Positions 1-5,067 of a DNA stretch of 9,324 nt are shown here, piece by piece (positions within the stretch are counted from its first letter, which is position 1; each line of letters opens with the position of its first letter). The stretch covers positions 1 to 9,324 of the forward strand of contig JAIRPZ010000314.1 of assembly GCA_031256755.1 (NCBI GenBank). Reading direction: 5' to 3'. Origin of the DNA: Planctomycetaceae bacterium. GTDB lineage: Bacteria > Planctomycetota > Planctomycetia > Pirellulales > Thermoguttaceae. The translations under genes and the position numbers were made by a program. The notes under the pieces were generated by a model, which did not search any database, was not told where the DNA came from, and was given only the letters and a program-made list of their open reading frames with translations.

Positions 1-1
1 G

Positions 2-58
2 GCAGCGAAGTTGATTGATGAGGGAGTATACGCCGGGCAGCGGTTTGTGGTACAATGA
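2..58 (+). CDS. C-terminal end of an unidentified upstream gene (partial)
   Basis: Frame 2 is open from the left edge and ends at TGA 56-58. It reads AAKLIDEGVYAGQRFVVQ. The other two plus frames stop within the first 20 bases, so this is the only candidate for a gene entering from the left. The peptide looks like an ordinary folded-domain terminus, but 18 residues are too few to assign a family. Its stop codon overlaps an ATG (ATGA, 55-58) that is in frame with hslV, and the hslV -10 element lies inside its last codons. It could also be chance open sequence. Confidence 0.4.
   Translation, partial: AAKLIDEGVYAGQRFVVQ
48..56 (+). promoter_or_regulatory. Extended -10 promoter element for hslV
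   Basis: TGG-TACAAT is an extended -10 element (TGn plus a five-of-six match to TATAAT). No good -35 is visible 17 bp upstream, which is usual for extended -10 promoters. Transcription would begin near 63, leaving a leader of about 22 nt that contains the AGAGGT ribosome binding site (75-80) just before ATG 85. Inferred from sequence only. Confidence 0.45.
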
Positions 59-84
59 TGTTTTCCGTGTGTTCAGAGGTAAGA

Positions 85-606
85 ATGACAACAATATTGA
101 CGGTACGCCGGGACGGCAAAGCAGCCATCGGCGGAGACGGACAGGTGACGCTCGGCGATTCCATCATGAAAGCGGACGCAAACAAAATCCGAAAACTGCT
201 CGACGGGCAAGTGATTACAGGATTCGCCGGTTCCACAGCCGATGCGTTTGCGCTGCTGGAACGATTCGAAATAAAATTAAAGGACTATCCGTCCAATGTT
301 CCCCGCGCTGCAACGGAACTCGCTAAGGAGTGGCGAACGGACAGAGCCCTGCGGCGGCTGGAAGCCATGATGATCGTTGTTGCCTCTTCGACAACGCTGC
401 TCTTATCGGGAACAGGCGATGTGATCGTCCCCGCAGACGGCGTGCTGGCAATCGGCAGCGGCGGAAATTATGCCATGGCAGCGGCAAAAGCACTGCTGCG
501 CCGCAGTACGCTGACGGCAGCCGAAATTGTCCGGGAATCGCTGAATATCGCTGCCGACATTGATATTTACACCAACGCCAACGTCATTGTCGAAGAATTG
601 CCGTAA
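85..606 (+). CDS. hslV: ATP-dependent protease proteolytic subunit HslV (ClpQ)
   Basis: Threonine peptidase of the HslUV (ClpYQ) complex. In this family HslV forms a double hexameric ring and degrades unfolded proteins fed to it by the HslU ATPase in the cytoplasm. The product is 173 residues, close to the usual length of about 175. The start at 85 is chosen because it gives MTTILTVRRDGK, so removal of Met exposes the nucleophilic Thr2; an AGAGGT ribosome binding site sits at 75-80. An earlier in-frame ATG at 55 would bury that threonine. Family landmarks are GGDGQVTLG (16-24), the Lys29/Lys34 region, GFAGSTADAFAL (about 46-57), ELAKEWRTDR, GSGGNYAMAAAKALL and the ending YTNANVIVEELP. GSGGNYA and SGTGDVI also resemble CodW of Bacillus as I remember it. 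hslU, normally adjacent, is not downstream; the next gene is unrelated. Confidence 0.97.
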   Translation: MTTILTVRRDGKAAIGGDGQVTLGDSIMKADANKIRKLLDGQVITGFAGSTADAFALLERFEIKLKDYPSNVPRAATELAKEWRTDRALRRLEAMMIVVASSTTLLLSGTGDVIVPADGVLAIGSGGNYAMAAAKALLRRSTLTAAEIVRESLNIAADIDIYTNANVIVEELP

Positions 607-690
607 AATACCGGCGGATCGTCCTCGCCGCCTGCGGTGCGCTGTCAAAAAATATCATCGTCAATGTGATGGAACATGCCGGATAAATTT

Positions 691-699
691 TGTTATAAT
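691..699 (+). promoter_or_regulatory. Extended -10 promoter upstream of the 745 gene
   Basis: TGT-TATAAT is a perfect -10 hexamer with the TGn extension. No convincing -35 is seen at 671-676 (GGAACA). It lies inside the longest possible reading frame, which would start at 676, and so argues that translation starts downstream, at GTG 712 or ATG 745. Transcription would start near 706. Confidence 0.5.
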
Positions 700-744
700 G
701 ACAGCGATGATGTGATTGCCGAAGATTTACAAACGGTTCCGGTT

Positions 745-1401
745 ATGACACTTTTTGACGATAATCGCTACGATTGGCGTGAAACCTATTTTATCTATTG
801 CGAGCCGGAACACCGCCCTGAATTGACGGAATTTTACCGTGTTTTGCGGACGCACGCCCCTTTACTTTCGGTTACGGAAGGCGAAACGGAACCGGATGAT
901 CTCATCCGCAAATTGACGATTGCCTCTTATGAAGACCACGCCGCTGTAGAAGCCGTCTATCGGGAAGGAGACGATATTTTAGCCGAAGCCCGGCTTTTGG
1001 TTCATTCGTTAACAAAAGACGCTTCGGAATGCAATACCGGGCAATTGCAAAAGGTCTCCCGCTGCCGGGCGAGGTTTGATATTCATCATTTTGAACAAAC
1101 CGCCAGCACTGCGGCGTTCCGTGTGGTCAAATTACCTACGCTGAAATTTACGGAACGTCACCCGGATTTTTCCGGCGGACGCGATACGGTTTCCCGCCAA
1201 GGAGTCTATTATTTTGATCCGGATTCTTACGGCAATTGCCGGTGCGGACGTGCGGATGCGTCCCAAGAAAGTGATGCGGAAAATATACTTGACAACGGAG
1301 GCGAACGGATCAACCCTGATTTGCTGGTTTCCGTGCTGGAAATCCTTTGCCATATCAGCCGGGGAGTCGTGATTGATCCGGCGAGCGGGATGATTTTGTA
1401 G
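745..1401 (+). CDS. Conserved-looking protein of unknown function
   Basis: No domain is recognised with confidence. The 218-residue product begins MTLFDDNRYDWRETYFIY, is acidic, and has no signal peptide or membrane segment, so it is probably cytoplasmic. The N-terminal half (about 5-110) looks alpha/beta with amphipathic helices. Residues 165-167 (CRC) add two cysteines. The C-terminus, NPDLLVSVLEILCHISRGVV followed by IDPASGMIL, resembles the ends of uncharacterised planctomycete proteins as I remember them. Start choice is uncertain: the frame is open from ATG 676, but an extended -10 (691-699) falls inside that extension, so GTG 712 or ATG 745 is more likely. No Shine-Dalgarno supports any of the three. 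It follows hslV by 138 bp and precedes a separate promoter, so it is probably transcribed alone. Confidence 0.75.
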   Translation: MTLFDDNRYDWRETYFIYCEPEHRPELTEFYRVLRTHAPLLSVTEGETEPDDLIRKLTIASYEDHAAVEAVYREGDDILAEARLLVHSLTKDASECNTGQLQKVSRCRARFDIHHFEQTASTAAFRVVKLPTLKFTERHPDFSGGRDTVSRQGVYYFDPDSYGNCRCGRADASQESDAENILDNGGERINPDLLVSVLEILCHISRGVVIDPASGMIL

Positions 1402-1417
1402 AGACTGATTTCTGCTC

Positions 1418-1446
1418 TTGCAAAACGGAGAAAATAACGTTAGAAT
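1418..1446 (+). promoter_or_regulatory. Promoter for the O-antigen ligase-like / DUF4416 unit
   Basis: TTGCAA (1418-1423) and TAGAAT (1441-1446) are separated by exactly 17 bp, the optimal sigma-70 spacing. Transcription would start near 1453, only 3 nt before an ATG at 1456 whose frame closes at 1555-1557, and about 52 nt before the annotated ATG 1505. Confidence 0.55.
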
Positions 1447-1504
1447 TTGTAAAGCATGACGGCAGTAACCGAAAAGACCGTTAGCAGCCCCGAAAGCGTT
1501 CCCG

Positions 1505-2758
1505 ATGGTTTGGCTTCTTGTCGGATATATGTGGCTTTTTGTACATCGTCCTTTTGAAATATGGACATGGCTTGCGGCTATGCGTATTGAGCGGGTGTAC
1601 ATGTCTTGTATCATCGTCCTCTGGCTTCTTGGCGGATGCGGTCAACGCTCAATGGGCAATATTTTCACGGCAGGAGTTTTCGCCTTCACTGCCGCTCTGA
1701 CCGCGGCAACGATGTTTAGTCCGTTCACGAATGTTCTCGCAAATGTCGTATTTCAGGATTGGCTGAAATACATGGTTTTCTATGCGATCGCGATGACGAG
1801 CATCAAAAATGAAAAAGACCTGAAAATCCTCGTCTCCGGTTTTATCGTTGCTTGTTTTCTTTTTATTGCACACTCTTACTGGGAATACCTGCATGGGGCA
1901 GTTGTTTATATCGTCGGCGCATCACGGCTTATCGGAGTCGGTGTGACGTTCAGTGAATATAATGACTACGGAACATTGATTGTCTGTATGCTGCCGCTGA
2001 TCCTGCCGATGGTGACGCTCTGTAAGAAACCGTGGCATTACCTGTTTGTTTGGGGGTATGTTTTGCTGACGCTGCGCAGCGTTCAATTAACCGGTTCACG
2101 AACCGGTTTTATTATGTTGGTCGCCGCGTTATTTCTGCCGGTACTTTGCTCCAAACACCGTTTCAGCATGCTGGCGGTTGTATTGGTTGCCGCACCGATC
2201 GGATGGGCTGTTATGCCGGAATCTTTACAGAATCGGTACCGGACAATTTGGGATCCGTCGATCAACGAAATGGCAGAAGCCAATAAACGGGGGAGAATCA
2301 CCGGTTTTTACGACGGAATGACCAATTGGAGCAATTTCCCGATTTTCGGTGTTGGGGTCGCTCAACATGGTACCGCAACCGGCGGGGGATTTGAAGCCCA
2401 CAATCTGCCCGGTCAGGTTGCCGGGGAAACCGGCACCGTCGGCGTAGCCGCATGGTTTTTTATGTTCACCTGTTTCGGCATCAATCACTTCGCCGCTTGG
2501 AAACACTATCAATATCTGCAATCAAAAAATCTCGGCAAAGAGGGACTTTATTGCTGGCGGGTTTCGCTTGCAGTGATGTTCGGCATTTTCTTATCGCTGT
2601 TGCAGGGACTCGGACTGCATAACGGCTACCGTTTTCAGTGGGTTTGGTACGGGGCTTTTCAAGCCCTGGCGGTGTCGCTCTTGCAGGAAAAAGCGGATGC
2701 CGCCCGGCAGGGGAAACTGCTGCCGAATGGGGACAAATTATTGAGAAAAAAAACGTAA
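1505..2758 (+). CDS. O-antigen ligase / Wzy-like polytopic membrane protein
   Basis: Probable inner-membrane protein of the WaaL/Wzy (Wzy_C) superfamily, which joins or polymerises lipid-linked glycans on the periplasmic side. The 417-residue product has about 10 hydrophobic segments. It carries the family signature LTGSRTGF (195-202) before a membrane helix, then a large loop with FGVGVAQHG (281-289) and EAHNLPGQVAGETGTVG (297-313). The AHN...ETG pattern is typical of O-antigen ligase-like proteins. Residues 12-33 (FVHRPFEIW...RIERVYM) resemble N-termini of planctomycete members from memory. The start is uncertain: no Shine-Dalgarno precedes ATG 1505, the first membrane segment would be only about 12 residues long, and the promoter points to a start nearer 1456, which is in a different frame. 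The C-terminal tail (394-417) is hydrophilic and lysine-rich. It is followed after one base by the DUF4416 gene. The exact glycan substrate cannot be told. Confidence 0.85.
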   Translation: MVWLLVGYMWLFVHRPFEIWTWLAAMRIERVYMSCIIVLWLLGGCGQRSMGNIFTAGVFAFTAALTAATMFSPFTNVLANVVFQDWLKYMVFYAIAMTSIKNEKDLKILVSGFIVACFLFIAHSYWEYLHGAVVYIVGASRLIGVGVTFSEYNDYGTLIVCMLPLILPMVTLCKKPWHYLFVWGYVLLTLRSVQLTGSRTGFIMLVAALFLPVLCSKHRFSMLAVVLVAAPIGWAVMPESLQNRYRTIWDPSINEMAEANKRGRITGFYDGMTNWSNFPIFGVGVAQHGTATGGGFEAHNLPGQVAGETGTVGVAAWFFMFTCFGINHFAAWKHYQYLQSKNLGKEGLYCWRVSLAVMFGIFLSLLQGLGLHNGYRFQWVWYGAFQALAVSLLQEKADAARQGKLLPNGDKLLRKKT

Positions 2759-2759
2759 T

Positions 2760-3341
2760 ATGGGACAAATCCGATCACCGCAGCCGGTACTGCTTTTTGC
2801 AGCCGTATTCAGTGCCGAAGAGTCCGCTTTCGTTTGGACACGGCAGCAAGCCGAATCCCTTTGGGGAAAGATTGTGCGGGAAAGCGGTCCCTTTCCGGTG
2901 GAGCAATTTACCGGTTATTACGCCCCGTCTATGGGACACTCGCTGCCGAAATTCCTGTGGGCATTTGAAAATCTGATCGATCCGGCAGATTTACCGGACA
3001 TAAAACGGTTGAGCAATGAGTGGGAAGAGCAATTCAAGCGGCAGACGTGCGCCGTGCAGGAACGCCCGCTAAACATTGATCCGGGGTACGTTGATTTAGG
3101 CAAACTCATTCTGGCATCAACGAAAGATCATGCACACCGGATATATCTTTCCGGCGGGATATTTGCAGAAACTACGCTGATCTACACGCAAAAAGAATGG
3201 AAACCGCTGCCGTGGACCTACCCGGATTACCAAAGTCCGGGCTATCAAACGTTCTTTACACAATGCCGGGAATATCTGAAAACAAAACGGTCAGTCATAC
3301 CCCCAACCTGCGGGAAACCGCCCTGTATCCGGCAGCGGTGA
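2760..3341 (+). CDS. DUF4416 family protein
   Basis: A 193-residue soluble protein matching the DUF4416 pattern, a family of unknown function found in planctomycetes, thermophiles and deltaproteobacteria. Visible landmarks are the start MGQIRSPQPVLLFAAVF, FTGYYAPSMG (50-59), FENLIDPADLPDIKRLSNEWEE split across 69-90, NIDPGYVDLGKLILASTKD (105-123), HRIYLSGGIFAETTLIY (126-142) and PLPWTYPDYQSP (149-160). Family members usually end soon after the residues equivalent to YLKTKR (172-177). The last 16 residues here are proline- and cysteine-containing and lie in the overlap with the kinase gene, so they may be an unconserved extension. The ATG begins one base after the stop of the O-antigen ligase-like gene, indicating co-transcription and probably coupled translation. 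There is no biochemical basis for naming a function. Confidence 0.88.
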   Translation: MGQIRSPQPVLLFAAVFSAEESAFVWTRQQAESLWGKIVRESGPFPVEQFTGYYAPSMGHSLPKFLWAFENLIDPADLPDIKRLSNEWEEQFKRQTCAVQERPLNIDPGYVDLGKLILASTKDHAHRIYLSGGIFAETTLIYTQKEWKPLPWTYPDYQSPGYQTFFTQCREYLKTKRSVIPPTCGKPPCIRQR

Positions 3342-4811
3342 AATCTCGTCAGATCCGGCAGTTCCTTTTGTGTCCGGCGGCACAATTTTTCCCGCGTCCG
3401 CTGCTCTTAATCCGCCGCCCGGTGTACGGCTTTTCGTTATGGAAATTCCCGCCGGTGTCAGTGCCGGTCCCAAACGTCCGCCGGGGCGGGACATGACCAA
3501 ACCGCCTCTTATTGTGCCGGGAGCGGACAGCGGCGGGACTTCCGGCGGAAACGGGACAAATCCCGCGTTAAATCTGCCGGTTGGCGCGGTTCCGATGGAC
3601 TCCGTCAGCAGCACATCGGCAGGAATCGGTGTATGAAGAGCGGGCGGTTTCTGTTCTCCCTCTGCATCTGCCGGCAGATCGTTTTTCGGCAGATCAGGCA
3701 GTTGCAGCGAGCCGGTCGTCCCCGAAAAAAACATTGTCAGGAAGAATCCCGACATCAGTACGGCAACCGCCGCCATCCAAGGCAGATGTTTGCGGAACAT
3801 TGCCGCCCGTCGGGATTGAGCGGATGTCCAAACGAGCGATCCCCGCCCGGACGGCTGCATGCCGATCATTTTCGCAGCGGCAGTCAACGCTTCAATAAGC
3901 GTTTCCGGTGTTTGAAACCGCTGTTTGGGGTCTTTCGCCATCATTTTTTGCAGGAGCATGGCGACATGGAGAGGAATACCGGGCTGAAAAGACCGGACAT
4001 CCGGCGGAGCGTCCCCTTGGTGCTGCAATAACTTTTGCAGGACGGTGCCTTCCGGGAACGGCGGGCTGCCGGCAAGCATAAAAAAGAAGGTGCAGCCGAG
4101 CGAATAAATATCGCTCCGAATATCGGCATTTCTCGGATCACGGGCTTGTTCCGGCGAAATATAATCGAAGGTGCCGAGCGTCACGCCGCTTGCGGTCAGA
4201 TCGTTTCCGGCTTCGTCGGGATCAAGAAGCCGGGCTAATCCCATATCGATCAATTTTGCTTTGCCCTGCGGAGTAATCAGAATGTTCGACGGTTTTACAT
4301 CGCGGTGAACAACGCCGTGAGCGGCGGCATGGGAAAGTGCGTGCGCTATTTGCAGCAGGTAATTGAGTGCCTGCGGAAGAGAAAACACATCGTTTTCTTC
4401 GATCATTGTCCGCACATTGATGCCTTCGACATATTCAAAGGCGATAAACGGTATACCGGATTCTTCGCCGGCAAAATAAACTTGGGCAATGTGTTCATGA
4501 TTTAAGCGGGCGGCTGACCTTGCTTCATTCATAAACCGGGCAACGATTCCATGATCCGTGGTCTTTTGCTGCGGCAGCACTTTCACGGCTACGTCCCTGT
4601 CGAGGGCGGTATCGGTGGCGAGATAAACGCGTCCCATTCCGCCTCCGCCGATATATTGTCTTATGATGAAAGAGCCGAGTTGTGTTCCGGGCGGCAGCAC
4701 GCCGTTGCTGTTTATCTCTGTATGCTGCGGCGGCGGAATGAACTGCACGGTTTCCGAGGCGGAAACTGCTTGCAATGCCGATTGTTGAGCGGAATATCGG
4801 GAGTCAGCCAT
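3291..4811 (-). CDS. Membrane-anchored Hanks-type serine/threonine protein kinase
   Basis: Eukaryotic-like Ser/Thr kinase, 506 residues from the preferred start. After a disordered N-terminus (1-45) the kinase domain runs from about 47 to 310. It has the glycine loop GGGGMG (55-60), ATP-binding Lys77 in VAVK, helix-C Glu96, HRDVKPSN (169-176) with catalytic Asp171 and Asn176, metal-binding Asp189 in DMG (instead of DFG), GTFDYISPEQARD (213-225) as the P+1/APE region, and DIRSDIYSLG (230-239). All catalytic residues are present, so it should be active. A transmembrane helix follows at about 344-363. The remaining 140 residues are Pro/Gly-rich with no recognised sensor domain and would face the periplasm. 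The start at 4811 is chosen because a perfect extended -10 lies six bases upstream. A longer frame to 4934 translates promoter and repeat sequence and is rejected. The 3' end overlaps the DUF4416 gene. The substrate is unknown. Confidence 0.93.
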   Translation of the reverse strand: MADSRYSAQQSALQAVSASETVQFIPPPQHTEINSNGVLPPGTQLGSFIIRQYIGGGGMGRVYLATDTALDRDVAVKVLPQQKTTDHGIVARFMNEARSAARLNHEHIAQVYFAGEESGIPFIAFEYVEGINVRTMIEENDVFSLPQALNYLLQIAHALSHAAAHGVVHRDVKPSNILITPQGKAKLIDMGLARLLDPDEAGNDLTASGVTLGTFDYISPEQARDPRNADIRSDIYSLGCTFFFMLAGSPPFPEGTVLQKLLQHQGDAPPDVRSFQPGIPLHVAMLLQKMMAKDPKQRFQTPETLIEALTAAAKMIGMQPSGRGSLVWTSAQSRRAAMFRKHLPWMAAVAVLMSGFFLTMFFSGTTGSLQLPDLPKNDLPADAEGEQKPPALHTPIPADVLLTESIGTAPTGRFNAGFVPFPPEVPPLSAPGTIRGGLVMSRPGGRLGPALTPAGISITKSRTPGGGLRAADAGKIVPPDTKGTAGSDEISPLPDTGRFPAGWGYD

Positions 4812-4817
4812 ACCGTT

Positions 4818-4826
4818 ATTATACCA
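4818..4826 (-). promoter_or_regulatory. Extended -10 promoter for the kinase gene
   Basis: Reading on the minus strand, TGG-TATAAT is followed by AACGGT and then the ATG at 4811. With the usual six bases between the -10 hexamer and the first transcribed base, transcription would start on the A of the start codon, giving a leaderless mRNA. The region 17 bp upstream (CCCCGC) is not a -35. Confidence 0.6.
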
Positions 4827-4869
4827 TACCGTTTGCGGCAGCGGGGTCTTGCCGGACAAACATATTTTT

Positions 4870-4903
4870 AATTGAAAATTGATAATGGATAATTGATAAT
4901 TAG
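4870..4903 (+). repeat. AATTGATAAT-rich repeat, copy A
   Basis: A 34-bp AT-rich block made of AATTGA/ATAATG/ATAATTAG pieces. It aligns without gaps to 9010-9043 at 28 of 34 positions by hand count. Translated on the minus strand it gives NYQLSIINFQL, a type of peptide common in spurious ORFs across unrelated bacteria, which is part of why the kinase start was moved downstream. Confidence 0.75.
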
Positions 4904-4906
4904 TTT

Positions 4907-4931
4907 GCAGATCGCAGACGGCAGACCGCAG
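4907..4931 (+). repeat. GCAGAYS heptamer tandem repeat
   Basis: Three 7-bp units in tandem, GCAGATC, GCAGACG and GCAGACC, followed by a partial GCAG. They directly follow repeat copy A. No gene or promoter is seen in it. Confidence 0.65.
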
Positions 4932-4948
4932 CAAGAAAAGATTTGAAC

Positions 4949-5037
4949 AGGATTTACATGATTATCAGGATTGGCAGGATTGTTATGACAAAAATACTGC
5001 CCGTCTGGCAAGGACTCTTGTCAATCCTGTCAATCCT
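4949..5037. repeat. Opposed 9-bp AGGATT arrays forming a long inverted repeat
   Basis: Four 9-bp units (AGGATTTAC, ATGATTATC, AGGATTGGC, AGGATTGTT) lie at 4949-4984. Two units of the opposite orientation (GTCAATCCT twice) lie at 5020-5037. The arms 4966-4982 and 5022-5038 pair over 17 positions, with one exception at 4974/5030 that becomes a G-U pair in a plus-strand transcript. The loop is about 39 nt and holds the first ATACTGC unit. It lies downstream of the oxidoreductase gene on its strand and could influence transcript end formation, but there is no T-run typical of an intrinsic terminator. Confidence 0.75.
4988..5014 (+). repeat. ATACTGC repeat unit, copy R1
   Basis: A 27-bp unit, ACAAAAATACTGCCCGTC followed by TGGCAAGGA. 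It matches copy R3 (9121-9147) at 24 of 27 positions and copy R2 (5040-5065) nearly as well. It sits in the loop of the inverted repeat. Confidence 0.8.
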
Positions 5038-5039
5038 GT

Positions 5040-5065
5040 CCAAAATACTGCCCGTCCGGCAAGGG
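5040..5065 (+). repeat. ATACTGC repeat unit, copy R2
   Basis: Second copy, CCAAAATACTGCCCGTC followed by CGGCAAGGG, one A shorter in the A-run than R1. It follows the inverted AATCCTGTC array and ends two bases before the stop codon (TAA, 5070-5068) of the minus-strand oxidoreductase gene. Confidence 0.8.
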
Positions 5066-5067
5066 CA

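Noticed and set aside
55..84. hslV start at ATG 55, overlapping the upstream stop as ATGA
   Set aside because: It would place ten residues before the catalytic threonine and ignores the ribosome binding site before ATG 85. Translational coupling from the upstream gene remains possible but does not set the mature N-terminus.
613..632. GGCGG/CCGCC hairpin after hslV as a terminator
   Set aside because: The stem is only 5 bp with a 10-nt loop and no T-run follows.
1132..1614. Minus-strand open frame of 160 codons across the 745 gene and the next promoter
   Set aside because: It spans two plus-strand features and a promoter, and its translation shows no protein-like pattern.
4812..4934. N-terminal extension of the kinase to ATG 4934
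   Set aside because: The extension translates an extended -10 promoter and the AATTGATAAT repeat (NYQLSIINFQL), so it is unlikely to be coding.
4870..5065. CRISPR array
   Set aside because: The repeats are short, imperfect and irregularly spaced, with no unique spacers of constant length and no cas genes.
4812..5067. Insertion sequence or attachment site at the repeat cluster
   Set aside because: No transposase or integrase remnant, no terminal inverted repeats bounding the block and no target duplication could be identified.
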